From Cristatella mucedo (taxonomy: Eukaryota; Bryozoa; Phylactolaemata; Cristatellidae), in NCBI GenBank assembly GCA_009760855.2, contig WPIO01000123.1, positions 808,001 to 872,000 on the forward strand: a stretch of DNA of 64,000 nucleotides, in the 5' to 3' direction. Shown here one piece after another: positions 9,578 to 18,032 of this stretch. Under the pieces are notes generated by a model, which was not told the origin of the DNA, made no database searches, and saw only the letters and a program-made list of their open reading frames with translations. Each line of letters begins with the position of its first letter. Position 1 is the first letter of the stretch. The translations under genes and the position numbers were made by a program.

Positions 9578-10206
9578 ATGGGTAGCTATGCAAGAGTTGG
9601 TCATCATAGAATACATTGAGGTAAATACCGTGGATATGGAGTAAGAGTAGATAATGCTCTTGATATTCTTAATAAAGTTTTAGGTACTACAAGTAAAACT
9701 GCTGATGCAGGATTAAGTATTGCCAACAAAGGTATTGAAATGCATCAAGCAAGAAAGCTAACTGAACTACAAACAAAGAAAGAAAAGACTGATCAGGAAT
9801 ATGCCATGAAACGAAGAGAAATGGATGACAAACTTAAAGAAGAAAAGAGAAAGAAAGAACTTGAATATGAGCTTGAGAAAAAAAAGAAAAGATGAAGAAC
9901 ATGACTGAAAGATGAAAGAGATGGATATTAAACTAAAAGAAGTTATGCTTGAAAAGGTTACTAAGAAAAAATCTAAAAAAAAAGTAGAAAGGCAAAAATA
10001 GAAGAGGAAGATCCAGAAGTGGAAGACTATTCAGAGACTTTAAAGAGAATGATTCTAAAGCATATAAAGAAATTGAGAAAGTAATTAACACTAAAGCTGC
10101 TGCTCCCTATGCTAATCCTAGGATTGATACTTGTGGTGTAAGCATAAAGAGAAAATTAGTTGCTGGATTATATAATAAAAATAAAATTGTAGTTTATTAT
10201 ATATAG
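9578..10206 (+). pseudogene. Viral Lys/Glu-rich coiled-coil protein, broken
   Basis: The frame opens with MGSYARVGHHRIH, has a TGA at 9617-9619 and continues with GKYRGYGVRVDNALDILNK. A long, highly charged coiled coil follows (KRREMDDKLKEEKRKKELEY and on). Frameshifts in the A-rich part near 9890-10010 break it. A last segment (KAAAPYANPRIDTCGVSIKR) ends at the TAG at 10204-10206, inside the promoter motif of the MCP gene. It may be one gene or two. Its position directly before the MCP and its basic charge would suit a minor virion or DNA-binding protein; I recognise no family. Confidence 0.5.
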
Positions 10207-10213
10207 AAAAGAA
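10197..10213 (+). promoter_or_regulatory. Viral upstream motif before the MCP
   Basis: TTATATATAGAAAAGAA lies directly before the MCP ATG and overlaps the stop of the upstream frame. It is the longest AT run among these sites. Confidence 0.55.
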
Positions 10214-11494
10214 ATGGCAAGTGCACCTATCGATAGTATACTAAAACTTGGAGATCCTGAGTTTCCTGAATATAAACTTAAAGACTCTCAATTTAGAGAG
10301 TTTTATCAAGGTAATGAAAATGAGACTGATAATGTTACTAGCAAATTAGTTAGTTCCGTTGTTCCTGGTGAACAACAAACGTGCTATGTCTTATCTGATA
10401 GTTATCTTTTACTTGAAGGACTAATACATGTCCAAATTGCAGACGGTGGAGCTTTTGCTACTCCTCATAGAAATCTCGCATTCAGTCTTGTTAATAATGC
10501 TGGTGCATGGATGTTTAGTAGTATGAGAGTTAGACTTGGAACTGAAGAGATTGAAAGTCTTCCACCAAAGGAAGGAGTTGGAAGTGTTTCAACACTAATG
10601 GGTCTTCTATGTTATCCTAATGAATATAACAGAACTGAAGGTCCTGCTAGTGGATGGAGAAAAGATGAAGCAAGTGGAATTGAAGATGTATCTACAAGTC
10701 TTACTTCTTATGTGAGTCCTGATGCTTCTAAAGCTAGTGCTTCAAATATTGGATATGTAGTTAGAAGAGGAGTTATAAATAACACTATTGACGAGGTTGG
10801 AAATTTCATTGTTGCATTGCCTCTATCAAGAATCTCTGGATTCTGTGCTGATTTGAATAATAATATTTATAATATTCCATTTACTTTTGAAATGACTCGT
10901 GTTGGTGGATTTGATAGAAATATTATGTTGACCGGAACAAGTGGAGGTGCAAATGACACAAATAATGCGGTTGCTACAAAAGCAGTTGCTATTGGTAATG
11001 GACAAGGTGTCTATACTGCTTTCAAAACTGCAATGTCAAAAATGAGACTTGTCGTAGCATGTGTAACACTAAAAGAAAGTATTCAAAGAGCACTTGCAGA
11101 TATTTCAAGTGAGAGATCAAAGAAAATTAGACTAAAGTACAGAGTTAGACGTTATGAAAACATTACTGTAAATACTTTCAATCAAAATCTTAAATTTTCT
11201 AAAACTCTATCAGTTCAAAATACAATTGATAAAGTTAGATGGTTGATAGTTGCTGCTCAAAATTCTAATAAATACGATAGCTACACTGGTAACCCTTGTA
11301 CTTACAATCATTGTGATATTAAAAGTGTTTTATTTCTTGCTAATGGATCTAAACAATATCCTGCAGTTCCAAGATCTAGTTGGCCAAAACTTGGTTATCA
11401 TGCACCTGCATATATGGATTTCACGACTTTCAGAAAACTATATCTTGGTGATAATGAGCCTGCTAATCCCACTGGTGTTTCTTTCTCAGAATAA
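10214..11494 (+). CDS. Double jelly-roll major capsid protein
   Basis: An intact ORF of 426 residues. It starts with a short conserved N-terminus (GDPEFPEYKLKDSQFREFYQ) and is Thr/Val/Asn-rich throughout. Near the C-terminus VRWLIVAAQNSNKYDSYTGN is followed by CTYNHCDIKSVLFLANGSKQ. This is the 'PRWvi.aFQt...n...FDHCnlkn..lfLN...YP' signature of adintovirus, Polinton and Polinton-like virus MCPs, which form the pseudo-hexameric capsomers. The length suits the smaller MCPs of this group. Its ATG has the viral motif immediately upstream, and the next small gene starts one base after its stop codon. A divergent relative's N-terminus lies at 40162-40299. That this ORF remains open while neighbours are broken may be chance. 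Confidence 0.82.
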   Translation: MASAPIDSILKLGDPEFPEYKLKDSQFREFYQGNENETDNVTSKLVSSVVPGEQQTCYVLSDSYLLLEGLIHVQIADGGAFATPHRNLAFSLVNNAGAWMFSSMRVRLGTEEIESLPPKEGVGSVSTLMGLLCYPNEYNRTEGPASGWRKDEASGIEDVSTSLTSYVSPDASKASASNIGYVVRRGVINNTIDEVGNFIVALPLSRISGFCADLNNNIYNIPFTFEMTRVGGFDRNIMLTGTSGGANDTNNAVATKAVAIGNGQGVYTAFKTAMSKMRLVVACVTLKESIQRALADISSERSKKIRLKYRVRRYENITVNTFNQNLKFSKTLSVQNTIDKVRWLIVAAQNSNKYDSYTGNPCTYNHCDIKSVLFLANGSKQYPAVPRSSWPKLGYHAPAYMDFTTFRKLYLGDNEPANPTGVSFSE

Positions 11495-11728
11495 ATGTCA
11501 CTTTATCCTATTTACGTTGTTGACTTACAATAAAATGATGAGCCTCTTAGAGTGACTTCTAGACTTGATGTAACTGTTGAACTTAATAGTGCTGTGCCTG
11601 CTGGAACTACACTAATAATCCACTATTTGACTATTTGTGAGAATAGTGCCGAACTAACTTCTAATGGTTCTGGTGCAAATTTCACTTGTAGTAGGGGGAA
11701 CATAGTTTACGAAGGAAAATATTTTTAA
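11495..11728 (+). pseudogene. Small beta-rich viral protein after the MCP
   Basis: The ATG directly follows the MCP stop codon. The 77-codon frame reads MSLYPIYVVDLQ, a TAA, then NDEPLRVTSRLDVTVELNSA and onwards through PAGTTLIIHYLTICEN. Alternating Val/Thr/Leu suggests a beta sandwich. The single TAA at codon 13 is the only break. Tight coupling to the MCP suggests a capsid-associated role, such as a cement protein; that is inference and I recognise no family. Confidence 0.5.
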
Positions 11729-11751
11729 TAAAATTATAATGTTAAAATATA

Positions 11752-12584
11752 ATGCAACAAACAAATTTTATTTAGGGGTCTGATGAGAGGAAGAAGGCTG
11801 TTTCTGTAAATATTGGTGGATCGGAAGTTTATTCAGTTCTTGGGAATGATTTATTTTTTGGCGATCAAACTGATTATGATGTTGAACTAATTGCTACTAG
11901 AAAACTAAAAAAATATATTGCTAATTCTCAACCAATGCGTTTTCCTCAAATGTTATTTGGTAAAGAATTTGAATCAATAGCAGCTAAGCATTTATAAATG
12001 AAATTAGATAGAACTATTGAAAATGCAAATGATTGTTTTACTAGTGATGGTGGTTATAAATATTTCCAGACGGTATTACAGATAAAGATACATTAGTTGA
12101 GATAAAGTGCTGATGGAGTCGTAGTACTGTAGAAGATTGTATTCCAAAAAATTATTTATCACAGTGCTTATTCGGATTACATGTACTAAAATTAAGTAGA
12201 TGTTTTTAAAGTGAATTTGAAATCTTTGTTCCTGGATTGAATTGAGATGATGAACCTAAAGATTTTGTAGCAGCTGGGACTGTAAGGATTCCAACAATTT
12301 ATGGTTTTGATATCCCAATACGCGAACCATTGTTTATGTATTTACTTAAAGATGAAAAATACTTTGATTTTTATTTTGATATGATAAGTGATTATGGTAT
12401 ATTTAACAATAAAAAGGGTTTTGGTTATGACATTAAATATTATATTAAAAAAGTAGAAATACAAATACCTGAGGAAGATGATTGTGGAAGATTTGTAAAG
12501 ACTGTACCAATTGTAAAAGAGATATTAGATAAAAGCAAAACATTGATTGAAAAATATATTGATGAACAAAAAGTTTCACAGTAA
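11752..12584 (+). pseudogene. YqaJ-like PD-(D/E)XK nuclease, broken
   Basis: The frame starts at the ATG at 11752, has a TAG seven codons later, then carries RFPQMLFGKEFESIAAKHL, the 'G-x-x-x-E' helix typical of YqaJ/lambda-exonuclease folds. In another frame follows FPDGITDKDTLVEIKC, the PD...ExK active-site signature, then NYLSQCLFGLHVL, the usual Gln-bearing helix. The last 84 codons, to 12584, are open. Stops near 12110, 12207 and 12242 and a shift near 12060 make it inactive. Such enzymes resect DNA ends in viral recombination and genome processing. Assignment rests on the motif order alone. Confidence 0.6.
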
Positions 12585-12618
12585 TTATTTTAAATACTTA
12601 AAAAGTATTGTACAATAA

Positions 12619-13132
12619 ATGAATCAAGAAGAAATTAATACTTTTGGAGATAAGAGTACTGGAATTTTTAGCATATAATGCTTTTACTGGAAAATGTTAA
12701 TGGAAAGTTGATAGAGGAAAAGCAAGAGCTGGAGAAGAAGCTGGAAATATAAGAACGGGCTATAGAACTATTAGAATTGACGGAAAATTTTATCTTTGTC
12801 ATCGTTTGGCATTTTTAATACAAACAGGAAGATTTCCACTTAATGTAATAGATCACATTGACAATGATAAACTTAATATTTGTTTTTATAATTTACGTGA
12901 GGCGACACGTTCTGAAAATATGAGAAATGAAGCAAAACGAAAAGGATTGTCTTCGAAATTTATTGATGTATGTTGGCATAAAGATCATTATAAAGGGCAA
13001 GCAAATATTAGAATAGATGAACAATGTAAGCACATTGGACTATTTGATAATGAGGAGGATGCTGCTGAAGCTTATGATATGTGTGCAATCGAACACCATT
13101 TAGATTTTACAAAACTTAATTTTAAATATTAA
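12619..13132 (+). pseudogene. HNH homing endonuclease with AP2 domain, broken
   Basis: The frame carries AGNIRTGYRTIRIDGKFYL, CHRLAFLIQTGRFP, then VIDHIDNDKLNICFYNLREA and TRSENMRN: the HNH_3 signature of phage and algal-virus homing endonucleases. It continues with the AP2-type DNA-binding domain (VCWHKDHYKGQANIRID, HIGLFDNEEDAAEAYDMCA). These enzymes cut intron- or gene-less alleles to spread themselves. The 5' part is broken by a frameshift near 12650 and a TAA at 12698-12700; from there the frame is open to the stop at 13132. It has no clear promoter motif, which fits a late-arriving selfish gene inserted between nuclease and fibre. Confidence 0.78.
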
Positions 13133-13163
13133 TTAGATGAAGATAAAAAAATTGTAAGATATT

Positions 13164-13175
13164 TTTATATAGAAA
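13164..13175 (+). promoter_or_regulatory. Viral upstream motif before the fibre gene
   Basis: TTTATATAGAAA is directly followed by the ATG at 13176. Confidence 0.55.
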
Positions 13176-14030
13176 ATGTCCAAGTTTCATAGTGATGATT
13201 TCGTATCAAAAGTTAATGGCATAATACTATCTGATCTTAATGCTAATGGTAATACAATTATAAATTTATCTGAACCAATTAATGATTCAGATGCTGTTTC
13301 AAAATCTTATGCAGATTCTAAATTTGTTGTTAATACAGGAACGAGTTTAAATCTTGGTGGAAAATAATTACTATTCTTTGAAATGGAATAAATCCCACTG
13401 ATGCAGTATATGTTTCACAATAAATAATTATGTTAAAAAAGCTGGTGATGCAATGTTATCTGATTTAAACATGAATGGTTTTGCTATAACATCTAATTAT
13501 TGGAATTCAGGTAATACTAAACCAGTAGTATTGAATGATGTGTTTTGAGTGACTTATGGTTCAATGAAGAGGGATTTTTTACTTAAAGGCTTTCCTTCAA
13601 CAACAAATATTGATATGGGAGGATATTCAATAACAAACGTTGCAAATCCTGTTAATCCTCTTGATGTTGCAACTAAATCTTATGTAGATCAAACAGTTAA
13701 AAAATAACAGAAGTGCCAGCTCCATCAATGGATCTCAATGCAAAGAACTCAATACTTAATTTATCAACACCTTATTCAGGGACAAACAAAACTGCTCATC
13801 CTGTGATGATATTAAATGTTATGGTGGTTGGAGCATCTAGTTGTTTGTTTCTAAGACCTAATAGTGATACAACTGCTGTGCCTGTAGATATAAGAGCAAT
13901 AAATACTTCTCCAACAGGTGTGGATTTAAAGTATTATGTTTATTTTACAAGATTACCGACAGAGTATTATTTTATTAATACAACTGAAAAACTAAGAGTA
14001 AATATCTTGGTCAGTTATGTACCCACCTGA
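13176..14030 (+). pseudogene. Fibre-like protein with phage-tail repeats, broken
   Basis: Residues after the ATG read ILSDLNANGNTIINLSEP, a short spacer, then DAVSKSYADSK. The same unit recurs near 13450 (AMLSDLNMNGFAIT), near 13610-13690 (NIDMGGYSITNVANP, LDVATKSYVDQ) and in part at 13720 (SMDLNAKNSILNLSTP). This 'gDLdMNGnxIxNLxxPxxxxDAxxKxYVD' unit is common in phage tail fibres and in fibres of some eukaryotic DNA viruses. The last 105 codons (13713-14030) form a beta-rich end that could be a trimeric head. TAA at 13365-13367, TGA near 13546 and shifts break it. The likely role is host attachment. Confidence 0.65.
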
Positions 14031-14188
14031 ATAGTATACATTATATATAAAATTATTAGCTCTTTTAACTTTGTTTCTTTACGTTTACCTTTAAGAAGAG
14101 GGATTAGTTTTGATATAGAACAATTAGCTTCATGGTCTATTCAATGATGCAATAGAGTAGAGCAACATTGTTTTTAAGGGTTTCTTAA

Positions 14189-14446
14189 CTAATGAATATA
14201 ATTTAGTTGGTCTCTCTTTTTAAGTGAGTTAGTATTTATGTTACAATATGAACAAATTATAATTGCATCATTGCGCATAAGACTGGAATCAAATTATGTT
14301 TCATTCATATCTTTATCGCAGATGTCGCAACGTATTTCATATTTTTTTTTTGGTCTCTTTATTTCTTGATGACAGTAAGGATGTTTTCCTTCTAGATAAT
14401 CGGTTTCATTAAATGTATTCAAACATGTTTCACAAAATATTTTCAT
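14189..14446 (-). pseudogene. Small zinc-knuckle protein, broken
   Basis: Read leftward from the ATG at 14446-14444, the frame holds paired knuckles: MKIFCETCLNTFNETDYL, then PYCHQEIKRP, RCDICDKDMNET, a TAA at codon 51, and IIICSYCNINTNSLKKRDQL to the TAG at 14191-14189. Three CxxC pairs plus a CH suggest two zinc-binding sites. It has the viral motif upstream and faces the fibre gene. The pattern recalls the HNH/recombination-endonuclease-type or transcription zinc ribbons of viruses, but I cannot name a family. Confidence 0.5.
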
Positions 14447-14457
14447 TCTCTATAGAA
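14447..14457 (-). promoter_or_regulatory. Viral upstream motif (TTCTATAGAGA)
   Basis: Read on the minus strand, TTCTATAGAGA directly precedes the ATG at 14446-14444. It matches the motif of the rightward genes and marks the far end of the viral block. Confidence 0.5.
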
Positions 14458-14629
14458 TGTCATTTAAAATCTAAATGAAAGAAAAAAGAAGTTAAATTCA
14501 ATCCTGACTCAGTTTTTATTCATGCCTAATGATTCTGGATATAAATATGCACTTAGTATTATTGTTATTTATCAAGACGTATATATCCTGTTTATCAAGC
14601 AGGATATTACTCACCAATCAATTGAATTT

Positions 14630-14728
14630 AACTCTGCCGCAAATGTAATGCGCCTAGAGAGAGATTAAATTCTCCGAGAGCGCTTTATCAAGTGAATTAT
14701 TATTATTATTAATATTATTATTCATCAT
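14630..14728 (+). mobile_element. LINE family A, 3' tail only
   Basis: CGCAAATGTAATGCGCC begins the terminal stem-loop, followed by a (TTA)n tail. It lies between viral DNA and the propeller pseudogene, whose stop codon on the minus strand is supplied by this tail. Confidence 0.8.
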
Positions 14729-15807
14729 CTGCTCTCAGCTGCAACAGCTGCTGCACGGTCATAGTCTGCCCGTCACAGTCCAGCACGGCTAGCACGGTCC
14801 TCTGTCCTCCGCCCAGTGACAGGTAGCGAGGCCGCTTCAGTCAGTGGCTGCTGTAGGAGAGCACCTGCTGCAGCACCCGCCCAGTCACAGCACAGAGCGC
14901 CTTCACACAGTCCTGCTCCTGTCTCCCTCCTGCAGCCCTAGCATAGCCACGTACAGGATGCTGCCTGCAGCACAGACGTCCAGCGCTTCCTCTTCGCTGC
15001 TCAGCTCGTGTCTCCATTGCCTGTCACCTCGGTGACTGCAGCTGTCCACTACGTACAGCTCCCTGCCATCGTCCAGCTTCACCTTGCTGCAGCTCGCAGT
15101 GACCAGAGCAGCAGCAGTGAGAGCCACACTGTGTATGCGATACTCGTACTCACTGCTGTGCAGCAGCTGCCCCGAGCTCAGCTGCACTAGCTGCAGCCCT
15201 CGGCCAGACTCGGCCCCCCACATAGTAGCCCACGGTCACACTCAAGCAGGTCACCGAGCACGGACAGATTCCTGGGAGACCAGGGCAGCACAGCGACACG
15301 TCGGTCCCCACAGAGCAGGGCCCCCTGCGCCGCGCCGCTGGCTCGAGTGGTACCGGCATCCAGGCAGCAATGTTACTGCTGCTGCCGCTGCGGCACCTCA
15401 CTCACCGCGGGCAGTCGCGTTGGCTGATCGATGTGCCTAAAAGATGGCCGCGAAGCGTAGCAAGCACAAGGGTCCACGAGCCACTGGTCCTCTCCAGCAG
15501 CAGCAGCAGCAGAGCTGCGTCTGAGCAGCTGGCCGACCCGTGAGCGCAGGCGTTCAGCAGCAGAGCAGCTGCGTCTGAGCAGCAGGACGAGCCGTGAGTA
15601 AAGCAAGCCTACAGCTGCACGTCCATCCTGCAGGGACTGGACTGCATAGACCCAGTCGTTCCCTCCGTTGCTCAGCCTCGCAGGTTCCCAGATGCTCAGC
15701 TTTCTGCCGCTCTGACTGTATTCCTTCAGGCCGAGCTCCCAGGCAGCAAGCAGCAGATGCCCTTCAAACGTCACAGATAGGTCGTGGCACCAGACAGGCG
15801 TCTGCAA
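14726..15807 (-). pseudogene. Beta-propeller-like 3' part of a TRIM-like gene
   Basis: GC-rich coding-like sequence on the minus strand, in three frames. From 15807 it reads VTFEGHLLLAAWELGLKEYS, then WVYAVQSLQDGRAAVG; from 15223 VKLDDGRELYVVDSCSH, then ALDVCAAGSILYVAMLG; near 14810 RPRYLSLGGGQRTVLAVLDC. Repeated 'xGxxLxVxD' strands suggest a propeller (NHL or WD-like), as found downstream of RING/B-box modules in invertebrate TRIM-like proteins. Frameshifts lie near 15390, 15200 and 14930. The RING/B-box part is 2.2 kb upstream on the same strand, so I infer one gene with an intron or split by insertions. The frame ends inside a LINE tail. Confidence 0.45.
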
Positions 15808-15939
15808 GCTGCTGGAGGCCGGGCCGAAGTGCAGCAGCTCTGGCTGCTCCTCTGCTACAACGAAGAATGACGGTTCTGTGCATGCAGGCAGCGACAGAGA
15901 GCTGTCTGTGCAGAGTGTGTCTGCTGTCTAGCTAGAAAG

Positions 15940-17271
15940 CACGAATATCTCCTATTCATTGGAATATTTACTATGCTGTACATCCAACGTACATTTGCTA
16001 CCGGCTTCAAGCACAAGCTACTCTGCCACACTCTGGTAGGTTAGGGAACAATTGAGCTTGAAGATATTCAATGATGATGTGATGATGAGTACCATATGTA
16101 TGTCAATCATATTTCAGTTGCTGTTAAAATAAAAAAAGTTGGCAGATATACGGCTCATCAAGTCGTTTGCATACCCGCCTATACATATTTGCTTATTTTA
16201 TATTTGCTTATATAATAATATGAAGCCTATATATTAAAATGGTTTTTAATTGCTTGCCTGTACATTAGGCAGCATGCATGGCTGTGCTTTCAGTTTGTCA
16301 TACGTGGCCCCTATCTTCCCCCCTCACTTGCTCATGCCAAGCTAAATCTCAGCTATCAAGGTTTCATGACGTCTAAGAATGGTCGAATAGTCCAATGATT
16401 CGAATGCCACTGACGTGTCTATCAGAACCGTGGGTGTGATGATCAAGCCGTCAATCAAACGGAGGAGAGCTTGAATACTGGCAGCAAGGAAACCCCAAAC
16501 CCTATTTAAAAAAACATAGTGCAGAAAGATCGTAATACTGCAGACAGTACTCGATCAAAAATTCAATGACAACATTTTCGAATTAACCAATAACTTATGA
16601 AGTCGAATTGAGAGTAGTCATAGAAGGTATTCAGCGATATTTCCCCGCTGAATGTACTTTCTATTTTTTGGAAATTATGCTTCAGCTTTGGGCAAGGGGC
16701 ATCAAGAAATGCACTGACAAATAAGAAATTGTTGGCTCAAAACGTGCTGCTGCAGTGAGACCACTGCAGCCAGTCAAGGCCTTAACAAGGTACATCACAT
16801 AACCCATCTATGATGCACTGACCTATTAGTTATTGGCACTAGCAATCCTGCCATGCTAATATGTCAACTCTAGCCTCTCTACCAAGCCAATGATATCTCT
16901 TACCTACATCGTGGAAAGCACAAAAGTGCACGTCAATAGATTCTCATCTTTCGTGCATTCATTATAATTGACGGTGCAGCTAAATGAAACTAGGCAGATT
17001 TCATTGAAGTACAAATGCAGTGAATCCAGCAAAGGGTCTCCTAGAAATTACTGCATTGTCAATAATGAGAGGAAAAGCAACCATGCATGCAGTCCTGGCA
17101 GCTTTACTCACAGCCGTGCAGGCTACCAAACTAGTAGCTAGGAATCTGAAAGCTGTTGGGCTGGCATGTTGCCTTCCAAAAATGTGAACTCACCTGCAAC
17201 GTTACTACCACCAGCATCATCCTTATCGGAGCTAGCTAGCTTCAGCTAGGATTCGGTCAAGCCAGTCTATA
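15940..17271. other. No recognised feature
   Basis: Non-coding sequence between the two parts of the TRIM-like pseudogene. I see no ORF of note and no repeat family of this window. It could be intron. Confidence 0.5.
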
Positions 17272-17885
17272 ACAATAATAATAATAATGCTCTTGCTAAA
17301 GCGCCCTCAAAGAACACAATCTCTTTCTAGGCACTTTAAATTTGCTGCAAAGGGAAACACAATTGAATCATGAGAAATATAATGCTTAATAAACAACATG
17401 CACGACGTGGTTAAGGGAGACATGCACACGGTCAGCATGCAAATGTGGTTAGTGGCAGCTTGCACAGTGTCAGCACGCATAAGCACATCAAGGACGAATC
17501 ACAGTGACCCACTAAATGCTGTCCTAAATAGGTATTTTTAAGTTCTTTTTAAATGTGGTCATGTCAGGGGATGTTGTGACGCAAGTCGGGAGTGAGTCCC
17601 AGGCTTTGGGAGCATACGAACTAAATGCACGGTCTCCAAAGGATTTGATGTTTGTACGAGGTATTGGTAAGCAGTTGGATTCCGAAAAGCAGGTGGTACG
17701 ATGCTTGGCCTGATGGGGGAGTAGATTTAAGACACAGGCTGGATCCAAAGATTGAAGTGACCTGATAATGAGCAACAGAACCCTGAAGTCAATCCGTTGC
17801 TTGACTGGCAGCCAGTGCAGGTCGGTGAGAAGTGTTGTGATGTGGCAACTGCAATGCTCACGAGAGACAAGCCTAGTCTACAAGG
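17272..17885 (-). mobile_element. LINE family A, 3' fragment
   Basis: The (TTA)n tail and stem-loop are at 17272-17360. The C-terminal RT codons follow on the minus strand (ESNCLPIPRTNIKSFGDRAF, SSYAPKAWDSLPTCV). It is truncated 5' at about 17885, close to the TRIM-like pseudogene. Confidence 0.85.
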
Positions 17886-18032
17886 AAAAGATCTTCAAAG
17901 AGTGTAAGTGACAAACTTCAGCAAGATTGGGTGCCAGCACTCCGAGCCAGGGCATGCATGAGCAGCAGAGCTTTGCAAGCAGCTACCTGAGGTCAGCTCT
18001 GGAGCTCCTATCCATGAAGTGACCACACCATC

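Larger units (their letters stand above)
1..14625. mobile_element. Endogenous Polinton/adintovirus-like virus (right part)
   Basis: A compact block of viral genes, visibly richer in A+T than its surroundings, fills the window start up to about 14.6 kb, apart from a nested LINE block at 758-6115. It holds the morphogenesis set of this group: adenain-like protease, packaging ATPase, two penton-like proteins and a double jelly-roll MCP, plus a nuclease, an HNH endonuclease and a fibre. Intergenic gaps are mostly under 50 bp and share one upstream motif. No integrase, polymerase or terminal inverted repeat is visible; the left end lies outside the window. The right limit is set where coding signal and AT bias stop, just before a LINE tail. 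Most genes are broken, so this is a relic rather than an active provirus. Confidence 0.88.

Noticed and set aside
11250-11555. 101-codon ORF overlapping the MCP end
   Set aside because: It lies in another frame of the well-supported MCP and has Ile/Leu-rich shadow composition.
1-14446. Reassigned stop codons (TAA/TAG read as Gln) in the viral block
   Set aside because: Several in-frame TAA/TAG codons stand where Gln would fit, but TGA codons and many frameshifts occur as well, and the two intact genes use only CAA/CAG. Decay explains the data better.
15084-15440. Plus-strand ORFs in the GC-rich 15-kb region
   Set aside because: The minus strand gives propeller-like strands; the plus frames are Ser/Ala/Pro-rich shadows.
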